From positions 1-21,069 of the IMG/VR virus record IMGVR_UViG_3300032893_001230: DNA of 21,069 nucleotides. One strand, 5' to 3'. Below are positions 12,305 through 20,073 of the stretch, one piece after another. Under the pieces are notes generated by a model. The model did not search any database and was not told where the DNA came from. It saw nothing but the letters and a program-made list of their open reading frames with translations. The position numbers and the translations under genes were made by a program. This DNA comes from a virus. Positions within the stretch are counted from its first letter, which is position 1, and each line of letters begins with the position of its first letter.

Positions 12305-13495
12305 CTATATACTCGTTATTGAAATTCTTGCTACCGATGATACAAATTTATAATTTGCTGCCGTTGTACTTAATACTTCATACCAATGCGAACCATCATT
12401 TGAAACCATCATATTTGTTATTTGATATTTTGAATTAAGACTTTGAATATAACTTGTTATAAGCGACCCCACAGCATCCGCTCCAACTTCAAATAATACA
12501 TTCGCAACAATTAAAGTTTTCATGTTATCAGCATCAAATATTCCGTTAATCAAAACACAATTAAAATCTATGTATAAATTTTCGTTTATCGGTCTATCGA
12601 ATTTCATTATTGCTGTTTTTCCATTTGATCTCACAATTGTATAAGTTGATAAACCTTTCATGGGTGTTCCTGTAGCACGCTTTGAATATATCATATTTCC
12701 AATGTCTGCATCTGATCCGCCCTCAACAATACACCATATTCCATTTGGATCAATGCCCTTTGAATCTGTAAGTGCTGTCGGATTTTCATATACAATTGAA
12801 AAAGTTACTCCTATTATAGATAATAATCCAGCTTCAATTGCATCAATGAATCCAGTAGATGAAATAGCCGTTGATTTTGCACGTCTTATTTTTAATGCAA
12901 TATCTGTCTCTTCATCTATACCAACAAGAGATGCACTATCGGGATTATTAACGGAAGTTATTCCAGCTATTATAGAATCAGGAATAGTTATTGTGTTTAC
13001 TATAGTTTCAACTTTTCCAATATTCGCCGCTCTAAAATCAATATTATATGTTCCAGCAGCAACTATAATCTGACTTGTCAAAAGATAGAACTTAGTCCCT
13101 GCATCATCTTTGACTGTATAAGGTGAATTAGTAGGATTTAATTCAGTATTTTGTAAATCAAGTCCTTGTAGATTCAATGCTCTATCCGTTACTATTTCAA
13201 TTGGAGTTACCGTAAATGTAGCTCCGCCTCTTTTTATATTATTTAATGCAACTCTTTGGTCGAGAATAATTCCGGCGGCCTGGTCAGGATCAAATCCAGA
13301 ATTTATTTTTACAAGTAATTCTCTAAGATCAATAGCCATTTGACAATATATATTTATTAGCTGTCCATCTGGCGAATCACTTTCTAAATTTATATCTGAT
13401 CCGTATATTAACTTCATCTCATTACCGAGGTCGGTTATAAGATCATTAAGAGATTTGATAACTAATCCAGCGGAATCAAAACTATCAGTTGCCAT
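12305..13495 (-). CDS. Baseplate J-like protein, 396 aa
   Basis: A baseplate wedge protein of the Baseplate_J family (P2 gpJ, Mu gp47, T4 gp6 group). Hallmarks: N-terminal helix region (LIKSL-type, SLNDLITDLGNEMKLIYGSD), SDSPDGQLINIYCQMAIDLR, GFDPDQAAGIILDQRVALNN, and the central AAxIGKVET, then NPDSASLVGIDEETDIALKI RR and later IWCIVEGGSDADIGNMIYSK. Length is usual. Its ATG overlaps the stop of the W/gp25 gene as TAATG, and GTAGGGAT serves as SD. It would form the inner baseplate ring with the gp25-like protein. Confidence 0.92.
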   Translation of the reverse strand: MATDSFDSAGLVIKSLNDLITDLGNEMKLIYGSDINLESDSPDGQLINIYCQMAIDLRELLVKINSGFDPDQAAGIILDQRVALNNIKRGGATFTVTPIEIVTDRALNLQGLDLQNTELNPTNSPYTVKDDAGTKFYLLTSQIIVAAGTYNIDFRAANIGKVETIVNTITIPDSIIAGITSVNNPDSASLVGIDEETDIALKIRRAKSTAISSTGFIDAIEAGLLSIIGVTFSIVYENPTALTDSKGIDPNGIWCIVEGGSDADIGNMIYSKRATGTPMKGLSTYTIVRSNGKTAIMKFDRPINENLYIDFNCVLINGIFDADNMKTLIVANVLFEVGADAVGSLITSYIQSLNSKYQITNMMVSNDGSHWYEVLSTTAANYKFVSSVARISITSI

Positions 13496-13833
13496 TATAT
13501 CCCTACTTCAATTATTCCATATATAGTCATTACACTTGCATTTGATGTATAATCACGGTCTTCGCCTATTTCAGATGAAAAACTATCTATTCTAATAACT
13601 CCATCACTTTGTAATATTACTCTTTTTATATCATTGTCCAAAAAAGTTTTAGTGTTTCTATCAAGAAAATTATTATAATCGACTCCATCATCAAGAGCAA
13701 AAAAACAATCACCTTTCCAACTTTTTAAATGAGTTTGAATACTTTGCATGATAGCATCTTTTCCTGTTTTATAGTTGGCTTTTCCACGCCCAAATGTGAA
13801 GTCTCCGCTAATATCAATAGATCGCACTATCAT
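13495..13833 (-). CDS. Baseplate wedge protein, gp25/W-like
   Basis: The 112-aa product shows the pattern of phage baseplate proteins related to P2 gpW and T4 gp25: DFTFGRGKANYKTGKDAIMQ, then LKSWKGDCFFALDDGVDYNN, then FLDRNTKTFL, and a C-terminal strand region ending SVMTIYGIIEVGI. It forms the core bundle that clamps the baseplate wedge to the tube. Immediately upstream of baseplate J in the usual order spike, gp25, J. An SD of the form GGGGAATGATAA precedes the ATG. Confidence 0.85.
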   Translation of the reverse strand: MIVRSIDISGDFTFGRGKANYKTGKDAIMQSIQTHLKSWKGDCFFALDDGVDYNNFLDRNTKTFLDNDIKRVILQSDGVIRIDSFSSEIGEDRDYTSNASVMTIYGIIEVGI

Positions 13834-13836
13834 TTA

Positions 13837-14571
13837 TCATTCCCCTTTTATCTTGTCAGACAAACTTATAGGATTATTCATTGATCCTGCATTTGTCGGT
13901 GGTGTTGTCGTTCCGGAAAGTGTCCCGCTTATTGGATCACTAACAGTACAAGGATGAATATGAAATTTTATTAAATTTAATAAAGTATCAAATTGACTAC
14001 TCGTTAAATCGCCTTTTACATATGATTGTGTTGCTCCTAACATTTTTATATTCGCTGCATTTGTTATTTCAACATCTCCAGTCGTATTTAATGTTATTTT
14101 TTTGCTCTTTGCATCCAATTTGAACGGATTATCATTTGTAACAATCTGAACTATTGAGCCAAGTAATGTTAATACGTTTGATTTTGGATTGATCCCTATA
14201 ATTGCTATTCCGTCTGATAATGAATGTTTTCTTGAGCTTTTAGGTTCTTTTACATTTCCGCTACTCCACCAGTTATCAATATCCCTATCGTTGAATAGAA
14301 CAATACAATAATCATCTTTCTCAATTGGAAATTCCATGAATGCTTTCCCACCTTGTAATACAAAACAGGGACAATCAACAAGCTTTGGATATGATTTTAT
14401 ATCTCCATTTTCCAATTCTACTTTCATCTGTATTTCAATTTCAGCGGTCATTTCTTCTTTTTTAAAAGAATTTATTTTCCCAATCTGAATACAGTTTAAT
14501 TCAGAAAAAATTATTCGTTTGAAATCATCTAAAATATCCGGCAATTCTGGATCAACTTTATGTAGACTCAT
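13837..14571 (-). CDS. Baseplate central spike protein (Gp138-N/gpV-like)
   Basis: Residues about 20-120 match the N-terminal OB-fold domain of phage spike proteins (QIGKINSFKKEEMTAEIEIQ, then PKLVDCPCFVLQGGKAFMEF, PIEKDDYCIVLFNDRDIDNW). A beta-helical needle-like stretch follows (LDAKSKKITLNTTGDVEITN). The C-terminal tip has spaced HIHPCTV and GTTTPP motifs, resembling the metal-binding HxH tips of gpV-type spikes. The start is ATG 14571, coupled by ATGA to the hub gene with AGGTGG ahead; a longer frame from 14604 lacks such support. The C-terminal DKIKGE is short. It pierces the host envelope at the start of infection. Confidence 0.85.
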   Translation of the reverse strand: MSLHKVDPELPDILDDFKRIIFSELNCIQIGKINSFKKEEMTAEIEIQMKVELENGDIKSYPKLVDCPCFVLQGGKAFMEFPIEKDDYCIVLFNDRDIDNWWSSGNVKEPKSSRKHSLSDGIAIIGINPKSNVLTLLGSIVQIVTNDNPFKLDAKSKKITLNTTGDVEITNAANIKMLGATQSYVKGDLTSSQFDTLLNLIKFHIHPCTVSDPISGTLSGTTTPPTNAGSMNNPISLSDKIKGE

Positions 14572-15512
14572 ACTGCCACCTTTTGAAATACAGTCGTTCC
14601 ACAATACATCCCGATTGTAGTTTTTGCTTCATTACAACTTGACCCCGACCATACAAATTTATGTTTGAAACTTTGTATAATGTATTGTCCATTGTACATT
14701 GTATATTTGCTTCTTAAATCAGATAGATAACCTATCTTAACTTCTGGCAAAAACATTAAATCACATTCAAGCATTGTGTCTTGTCTTCGAGGGGATGAAA
14801 GCAAATGATCGGAATCTAATATTATTGCTTCATCACCCAAATACTCTTGATGATCCAATAGATATACTTTTTCATTATAAATATATGTATTTGAAAATCC
14901 TAAAGTTTTTAAAACATCATTTGATTTCCCCATTATAGAAAATCCTCTATTTCCAGTTGTTTGATCTCCTTTTTGTCCGATTGCGCCTTTAAGAGCATTT
15001 GGCATTGAATTTATAACAGTTCCGGCAATGTCTTTTATTGGAGTATTTTTCGCGGCTGTATATGAAACATATCCGTTTTGTATAGCATTTGCTCCGTCAT
15101 ATCCTTCGATTTCTGTTATCCATTCTGTACCCTGCTTTGAAGAATATGCCTTTTGTATATTCCCCTGAAATATTGTCATCATATAATCACCATAACCGGC
15201 TTTTACCTTCAAACTCCAATACTCCGAAAATGAATATTGATCTTTAGTCAATTTATTTCTTGTCTCATTTTTTAAATTGTTAATAATTATCTTAATGCTA
15301 TTACAACTTGCAAGGGTACTCGTATCAATACTAATATCAACGGTAAAAGGCGGTTTAATAGTTATTTTTTCAGATTGAACTACAGTCTTAAACCATGTAC
15401 CATATGGTGTTAATTGATATTTTATTGCCGGCGTAATAATGTCAATTTGATAATTACGATCACGACGGACATCAAGATTATAATTTGATATTTCACTCTT
15501 ATTAAATTCCAT
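14568..15512 (-). CDS. Baseplate hub protein (gp27/gpD-like)
   Basis: The 314-aa product lies between the Pam3-plug-like protein and the spike, the usual hub position. Visible features: ITIKPPFTVDISIDTSTLAS (early beta strands), CNSIKIIINNLKNETRNKL, MTIFQGNIQKAYSS and WITEIEGYDGANAIQNGYVS, then a second half with LLDHQEYLGDEAIILDSDHL and LMFLPEVKIGYLSDL. This repeats the two-barrel layout of phage hub proteins. Start ATG 15512 overlaps the preceding stop as TGATG; a TTG one codon earlier is less likely. It joins the tube end to the spike. Confidence 0.75.
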   Translation of the reverse strand: MEFNKSEISNYNLDVRRDRNYQIDIITPAIKYQLTPYGTWFKTVVQSEKITIKPPFTVDISIDTSTLASCNSIKIIINNLKNETRNKLTKDQYSFSEYWSLKVKAGYGDYMMTIFQGNIQKAYSSKQGTEWITEIEGYDGANAIQNGYVSYTAAKNTPIKDIAGTVINSMPNALKGAIGQKGDQTTGNRGFSIMGKSNDVLKTLGFSNTYIYNEKVYLLDHQEYLGDEAIILDSDHLLSSPRRQDTMLECDLMFLPEVKIGYLSDLRSKYTMYNGQYIIQSFKHKFVWSGSSCNEAKTTIGMYCGTTVFQKVAV

Positions 15513-15862
15513 CAAACACCTGCCGAATAATAATCTTCTATGACCTGAACTTCACTCGAATCTAATATCCATATAGAAATTTTACCAGATGAAAAATCAT
15601 TTATAAACATAGGTTCTTCATTGCCTTTTATCATTATCCCAAAATCTAAATAATTTTTCCATTGTCTTAATATATTTGTAGAAAGACATATTTTTATCCC
15701 GTTTATTATTTTATTGTTATAATTAATATCCATAAACCACATTTGAATAGCTGGTTTATAATTTAATGTCAATCTTATAATGCCGTTTGTACCTGATAAT
15801 GTCAACACTTGTGATCCGGTTGATATTATCCCATTTATTGTTTTTCCGTATATTATACCCAT
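15512..15862 (-). CDS. Baseplate plug protein, Pam3 gp18-like
   Basis: The beta-rich 116-aa product carries the pattern of the baseplate plug family described for cyanophage Pam3: an early LTLSGTNGIIRLTLNY, then IQMWFMDINYNNKIINGIKI, CLSTNILRQW, a GIMIKGNEEPMFI strand and a closing acidic segment SEVQVIEDYYSAGV. It is encoded between the Dit-like and hub genes, as in that system. The start is uncertain: ATG 15862 lies 1 nt after the preceding gene's stop with only a weak GGA upstream, while TTG 15874 inside that gene would add four residues. Confidence 0.7.
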   Translation of the reverse strand: MGIIYGKTINGIISTGSQVLTLSGTNGIIRLTLNYKPAIQMWFMDINYNNKIINGIKICLSTNILRQWKNYLDFGIMIKGNEEPMFINDFSSGKISIWILDSSEVQVIEDYYSAGV

Positions 15863-15863
15863 T

Positions 15864-16703
15864 TTAAAATCCAAATAATTTTGAAAATCCAGTTGTTTTA
15901 TTTATATTCCATCCCAAACTATTATTATTTATACTGCCATTGGAATTATTTACCGTATCGCTTTTTTGAAGATCAATTCTCACAGGATTTGTATCATTAT
16001 CAAAAGTCTTTGTCAGTATTGATCCGAATCTCATTTGTTTAAGAGTTATTGAAATATCGGAATATAATTCGGATTCTTCTGTTTGCGTGAAACTAAGACT
16101 TGTAATAACCATATGATCGTAAAATTCAAAAGGTGTTTGTACTGTCAGCAATTTATCGCCATTCATATCAGGTTTTAACCAAAAAGCATATAATTGCCGA
16201 TATGCTTTTTTTTGTTTTGTTTCCTGAAATGATTCTCCTTGAAAAAAAGAGACAATATTCTGAACTCGACTTAATTCCTGATTTATTCGTGATTGAATAT
16301 AATCTGATTTATTTTGAATTTTTTGAATTTGTTGAATCGCTTGAGGCGAATATTTTCCAAGATACGCTGATATTGTCGTTAATTCATTTTGCAATGTTCT
16401 TTGTAATCCGATTATTGATTTAGAATTAGGTCGAACATATACTAACTCTCCAATAAATCCTGATAAAGTTATTTGAATAGGTTTATTGACAATATGATCA
16501 TTGATATAACTTCCTGATTCCGTATAATTGTCAGTTACATCAGATTCAAGTTTTACAGATGTTTCTTTTTCAATATCGAATATCCATCCGCATAATCCTT
16601 TAGCATTTTTGGGCGAAACAAAACTATTAACATTATTATTGAGATATGATTGAGCGTTAGAAGCCGCACTTGATGTTTGTTGTAATACATTGCCAAAACT
16701 CAT
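15864..16703 (-). CDS. Dit-like baseplate/tail protein, 279 aa
   Basis: The N-terminal region matches the Dit-like phage tail protein family: GWIFDIEKETSVKLESDVTD, NYTESGSYINDHIVNKPIQI and TLSGFIGELVYV. A helical middle part (about residues 105-165, RTLQNELTTISAYLGKYSPQ and on) separates it from a beta-rich end containing YDHMVITSLSFTQTEESELY and FTQ-type strands. It sits directly downstream of the tape measure and probably forms the ring at the distal tube end. Asn/Ser-rich C-terminus (NNSNGSINNNSLGWN) may be flexible. TTAAGGGAATAAA precedes the ATG. Confidence 0.8.
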   Translation of the reverse strand: MSFGNVLQQTSSAASNAQSYLNNNVNSFVSPKNAKGLCGWIFDIEKETSVKLESDVTDNYTESGSYINDHIVNKPIQITLSGFIGELVYVRPNSKSIIGLQRTLQNELTTISAYLGKYSPQAIQQIQKIQNKSDYIQSRINQELSRVQNIVSFFQGESFQETKQKKAYRQLYAFWLKPDMNGDKLLTVQTPFEFYDHMVITSLSFTQTEESELYSDISITLKQMRFGSILTKTFDNDTNPVRIDLQKSDTVNNSNGSINNNSLGWNINKTTGFSKLFGF

Positions 16704-16712
16704 TTTATTCCC

Positions 16713-18338
16713 TTAATAAGATTTTTCATTATTTCCACCCGATTGTTGTGTATTAGCTTTTTTTATACCATCAATTGTGTAATCTTTTACTTTACTAATA
16801 TCTTCCTTTGCAATATTATTAGTCTGATTGAAAATTATCCGAGCTTCTTTTGCACTAATACCTTTTTCCTTCATAATTTGTTCAATTATTTTATGGTCAT
16901 TTTTTGTTTTTTCTAACAAATTTTCCAGTTCTTTTTGACTTTGTTTTGCTTCGTAGTTTTCTAAAGGCGCCATTGATTTTTCTGTAGTTTTAGGTATATT
17001 TACAAAACTTTCTTTTAATGATCCGCCATATCCTCCTAATCGTTGATAATAATCTTGCCAATCTTTCAAGAAATTTTTCGGATCCAAAGTAGATGTGACT
17101 AATGTTCCTATAAGATCGCCAAAAGAAAGAAATGATTGTATCACGGTATTTATAGCAGCGGATATAACAGCTCCAAATGTTTCAAGCGATGCTTTTATTA
17201 AAAGTATTTTTTTTCCGAGATCGCCTAATTTATCCATATATGCAGTTATATCATCGCTATTCCATAATGCCTTTAATAATCCGAAAACATCTTTTAAAGT
17301 TACCATTAGATCGTCAAATTGTTTTTTAAATTTTGGAAAAGCTGCCATAAAATCACCCATAAGTGAACGACCTTCGCCAGAAAAATAATGGGCCATATCA
17401 TCCAATATTATCAATAATGCAACACATGCCATTGAAAACAATCCAATAGGAGATAGCAAAAAAGCCGAATTTAATAATGCAAATCCAGCAACAAGTCTTA
17501 CAAGAGCATTCTTCCATCCTATAGTATTCTTTACAATTGTATCAATCATATGCCCCGCATTGCCTATTGCTGTTATGAACTTAATAACCCATTCTACAAT
17601 ATTCTGAAGTATTTTAAGAAAGCCTGTTTTATTAATAGACATCCATGATGTTAATAATGCCATAAATTTAATAATAGCCGGGGCGAATGCAGTAACAATC
17701 TCGGCTTTGATGTAATCGAATCCCTTCCCCATCATCTTAATAGATAAATCAGCTCTTGCCATCATATCTATTTGCCCCGGACTTAATACATAAGCATTCT
17801 TTTTCATCCTGTCAAATTGGTCATTTGTAAGATCAAGTACCTGAATCATTTCGGCATTAACTCCAAGCATTCCCAAAACATTTTTTTTCATACCTTGAGA
17901 AAGACCTTGAGTTTTTTCTCTTAATTTATCCAATACTGCAAATGGGTCTTCATTTGGATTTATTCCAAGTAATTGATACCCTGAAATATTGCCTTGACCA
18001 AGTTTTATTTTTTCTTGATTATCAACAATAGCTTTAACAGAATTTGTTACCGAATCCGCTGATATATTTGCTTGAGTCGCTACTGATTGCCACATTTGTA
18101 ATTGTCCTGTGTCTGCTCCAGTCTCTGCTCTGAATTGTTTTAATGCTACGGCAGTACGCAAAGATTCTTCAGTCATTTGTTTTATTGTAGAAGTAATTTT
18201 TGATATAGTTCCTATAACCATATCGGCACCGGCTTTAATATCGGTTAGACTTTTTATGAATGATTTTGCTTTTGAATCATCAGCAATAATTCCGATTCTT
18301 GCAAACAATTTACTTATTTCGATAGAATTACCCTCCAT
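16713..18338 (-). CDS. Tail tape measure protein, 541 aa
   Basis: Position between tail assembly chaperone and baseplate genes, length, and composition identify the tape measure, which fixes tail length and is ejected into the host. It has an N-terminal helical domain (AIVDNQEKIKLGQ, then DLTNDQFDRMKKNAYVLSPG), two hydrophobic regions (AFAPAIIKFMALLTSWM; LVAGFALLNSAFLLSPIGLF followed by MACVALLIILDD) and an amphipathic C-terminal half. It is short for the family, predicting a short tail. The start is odd: ATG 18338 directly abuts AAAGG, while a GGAGGG just after it is ideally spaced for a non-standard ATC codon. The GIY-YIG gene overlaps it by 25 nt, so its insertion may have changed the original start. 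Confidence 0.9.
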   Translation of the reverse strand: MEGNSIEISKLFARIGIIADDSKAKSFIKSLTDIKAGADMVIGTISKITSTIKQMTEESLRTAVALKQFRAETGADTGQLQMWQSVATQANISADSVTNSVKAIVDNQEKIKLGQGNISGYQLLGINPNEDPFAVLDKLREKTQGLSQGMKKNVLGMLGVNAEMIQVLDLTNDQFDRMKKNAYVLSPGQIDMMARADLSIKMMGKGFDYIKAEIVTAFAPAIIKFMALLTSWMSINKTGFLKILQNIVEWVIKFITAIGNAGHMIDTIVKNTIGWKNALVRLVAGFALLNSAFLLSPIGLFSMACVALLIILDDMAHYFSGEGRSLMGDFMAAFPKFKKQFDDLMVTLKDVFGLLKALWNSDDITAYMDKLGDLGKKILLIKASLETFGAVISAAINTVIQSFLSFGDLIGTLVTSTLDPKNFLKDWQDYYQRLGGYGGSLKESFVNIPKTTEKSMAPLENYEAKQSQKELENLLEKTKNDHKIIEQIMKEKGISAKEARIIFNQTNNIAKEDISKVKDYTIDGIKKANTQQSGGNNEKSY

Positions 18339-18760
18339 CCTTTGTATTCATTTATTCCTTGATATATGCCATATCTTAAAAATGATTGAATTTTTTGATC
18401 TTTACAAAATTGTCTCAAATTACCGACAACATCATGTCTTATTCCGCATGGAGAATAAAATATATAATGTTCCTTATTCGGATTATTGCTAAATGTATCT
18501 CCGCCTGTTCCTCCAACATGGATATTATATCCTTTTGGAGAAAAAGTATTATAATAATTAATCCAATATATTTCTAATTGATCCATTTCTTTTTTAGAAT
18601 TACATTGATTAATAATTTCTTTTTGAAAATTTTCTTTTCCATATTTTTTAATAGCACGTTTTATTAAAACTCCACTACCAAGATATTTAGGATTATCATG
18701 AGAATCTTGCCCTATATAAATTTTACCATTTATCAAATTTGTTATTTTATATACTTGCAA
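18314..18760 (-). CDS. Free-standing GIY-YIG homing endonuclease
   Basis: Residues 1-85 form the GIY-YIG nuclease: YKITNLINGKIYIGQ (motif with KIYIG replacing the usual YIG order), LIKRAIKKYGKENF, the LEIYWINYYNTF glutamate motif and GYNIHVGGTGGD. The C-terminal part (YSPCGIRHDVVGNLRQFCKD, then INEYKGW) is the small DNA-binding type that often ends such proteins. Start TTG 18760 has GAGGAG seven bases upstream, located in the last codons of the chaperone fusion. It is a selfish insertion between chaperone and tape measure and has no tail function. Its last eight codons overlap the tape-measure start. Confidence 0.9.
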   Translation of the reverse strand: MQVYKITNLINGKIYIGQDSHDNPKYLGSGVLIKRAIKKYGKENFQKEIINQCNSKKEMDQLEIYWINYYNTFSPKGYNIHVGGTGGDTFSNNPNKEHYIFYSPCGIRHDVVGNLRQFCKDQKIQSFLRYGIYQGINEYKGWRVILSK

Positions 18761-18762
18761 GG

Positions 18763-19364
18763 TTATTCCTCCTCTTTATTCAATTCATAAAAAGCATTTT
18801 GATAATCACTTCTAAAATCTATATACTCATTCAAATCCAATATAATATCAATGGGAGCATGCAAAACTTTTTCAGGGCTTCCATTATAATATCCTTCACT
18901 TGCTATCTTCAATGCTATTTGCATGGCATATGAAATATTTATTTTTACTTCAGGATATTTATAAACTTTTCCTTTATTCCCCCGAACATGGAAAGAAGCC
19001 CCTTTACAAAAGGGGCAAGATTCACCTTTGCGATTTCAATCATAATTGGAAAATAATATTCTCTATTTTCTTCTTTCTCAAAAAAATCCCAATTAATTTT
19101 ATCTTCTCCCAGAAGACATCTTTCTGCACATTTAAATATTGCGTTTTGAAGTTCTTTCGATATACCAATAGTAAGAGCCGAATTTATCAAAGTCGATAAT
19201 GCATTTTGTCCTATATCCGTTTTTAAAGGGTCATCTTTATTTATTACAATTCCATCAAGATTTATTTTACTTTCAATCAATGCTTTGCCGAATGCATTCT
19301 GTAAATCAATTCCTGACTGAAAATCAGCCAAAGTTATTCTCAATTCTTTACCATTAATTTTCAA
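18763..19364 (-). CDS. Tail assembly chaperone, -1 frameshift fusion (G-T type)
   Basis: Reading the 139-aa chaperone frame up to the slippery heptamer A AAG GGG (19005-18999) and slipping back one base gives an open frame to TAA 18765-18763. The product is 122 residues from the first frame plus 78 from the second, 200 in all. The added part (KVYKYPEVKINISYAMQIAL, then EYIDFRSDYQNAFYELNKEE) has no start codon with an RBS of its own and is a plausible helical chaperone domain. This is the organisation of lambda gpG/gpGT, where the minor fusion loads the tape measure and tube subunits. Sequence shows the site and the open frame; the frameshift itself is inferred. Confidence 0.85.
18945..19364 (-). 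CDS. Tail assembly chaperone, short form (G type)
   Basis: The 139-aa product of the unshifted frame. Start TTG 19364 follows the tube gene's TAA without a gap, and GGAG lies eight bases upstream. The sequence (ELRITLADFQSGIDLQNAFG, then LSTLINSALTIGISKELQNA and CAERCLLGEDKINWDFFEKE) is helical and soluble, as expected of tail assembly chaperones. Its position between tube and tape measure is the diagnostic one. It would be the main product; a fraction of ribosomes make the 200-aa fusion at the AAAGGGG site near its end. Confidence 0.85.
   Translation of the reverse strand: MKINGKELRITLADFQSGIDLQNAFGKALIESKINLDGIVINKDDPLKTDIGQNALSTLINSALTIGISKELQNAIFKCAERCLLGEDKINWDFFEKEENREYYFPIMIEIAKVNLAPFVKGLLSMFGGIKEKFINILK
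18998..19016 (-). promoter_or_regulatory. Programmed -1 frameshift site within a hairpin
   Basis: On the minus strand the in-frame codons GTA AAG GGG contain the heptamer A AAG GGG (19005-18999), a perfect X XXY YYZ site. The same bases form the 3' arm of a perfect 8-bp hairpin, GCCCCTTT-TGT-AAAGGGGC. A hairpin covering the slippery site, not lying downstream of it, is unusual and may tune frameshifting or simply be chance. Confidence 0.8.
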
Positions 19365-19817
19365 TTATAAACTCCTATCAGTATTAGCAAATACTATAGT
19401 ATATTCAGCGAGTGCCTGTTCAGTATCACCGGATACATTTTCTTTAGCCCCAGGAACTTTTTGAACAATACCTCCATCGACTTTGTACGTTATATTCGTA
19501 ACATTACCTGCCCCATCACCGACACGTTTAATAAATTCTCCTAACAATAATGTATAACTTGCAGGGTCATTAATATATCTGGTCATTTCTGAATTAAGAT
19601 ATTTATCATCCGAACTACCAAGCAATACTCTGCATTTTACATTTACAAGGCGCCCTGAAGCATTAAAAGCATATATCGAATTGCCATTTTTTCCAACTTT
19701 TGCTTCAACAAGATTATTAGGGAATTCGAGGTTGACGCAATCACCATCGCCAAAGTCTCCAAATATTCTATCATTCATTATTGTTGTATCTTTTCCAGTT
19801 AAACTTACGCTACCCAT
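19365..19817 (-). CDS. Tail tube protein, DUF3277-like
   Basis: The 150-aa product has the pattern of the DUF3277 tail tube family: a start GSVSLTGKDTTIMNDRIFGD, then FGDGDCVNLEFPNNLVEAKV GKNGN, YAFNASGRLVNVKCRVLLGS, SDDKYLNSEMTRYINDPASY and a final AEYTIVFANTDRSL. It stacks as hexameric rings inside the sheath and is the conduit for DNA. AAGGAGTAAAAT precedes the ATG. It follows the sheath gene after a 49-codon zinc-finger ORF, an unusual interruption as sheath and tube are generally adjacent. Confidence 0.88.
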   Translation of the reverse strand: MGSVSLTGKDTTIMNDRIFGDFGDGDCVNLEFPNNLVEAKVGKNGNSIYAFNASGRLVNVKCRVLLGSSDDKYLNSEMTRYINDPASYTLLLGEFIKRVGDGAGNVTNITYKVDGGIVQKVPGAKENVSGDTEQALAEYTIVFANTDRSL

Positions 19818-19923
19818 ATTTTACTCCTTATACCCCTTTAATAAATTATCAATTGCCCATAAAGGCTACAAATTATTCAATAATAATGCCTTTTTTACTT
19901 CATTCATATTTATTTCATTTTTT

Positions 19924-20073
19924 TCATTTTCTATAAATATAATTTTTTTCATTATATTTTTTATTCCACAAAACGTGATATTTATTACGGCATTCTTTTG
20001 AGCATACTTTTTTATTATGTATATTTGATAAAAAATATTTTTTACATATTACGCATTCAATTTGTTTGTTCAT
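19924..20073 (-). CDS. Mini zinc-finger protein, 49 aa
   Basis: ATG 20073 directly follows the sheath TAA, so translation is probably coupled; GTGGAAAATTAA gives a weak SD. The product has CVIC near the start and CSKEC 13 residues later, a CxxC...CxxxC zinc knuckle with RNKYHVLW after it. This is the pattern of the zinc finger found at the N-terminus of many HNH homing endonucleases and their remnants. After a Lys/Asn/Tyr-rich tail it stops at TGA. The 106 bases from here to the tube gene hold no convincing gene. I read it as a degenerate mobile-endonuclease fragment or a small zinc protein. Confidence 0.6.
   Translation of the reverse strand: MNKQIECVICKKYFLSNIHNKKVCSKECRNKYHVLWNKKYNEKNYIYRK

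Noticed and set aside
12660-13073. 137-codon plus-strand ORF
   Set aside because: It is antisense to baseplate J, which has clear family motifs; no RBS and no recognisable product.
19866-19952. 28-codon ORF between zinc-finger gene and tail tube, which could continue 14 codons past a TAG to the tube's SD
   Set aside because: It has no good RBS and overlaps the zinc-finger gene. TAG is a working stop elsewhere in the window (for example 5213-5215 and 4814-4816), so readthrough or recoding is not supported.
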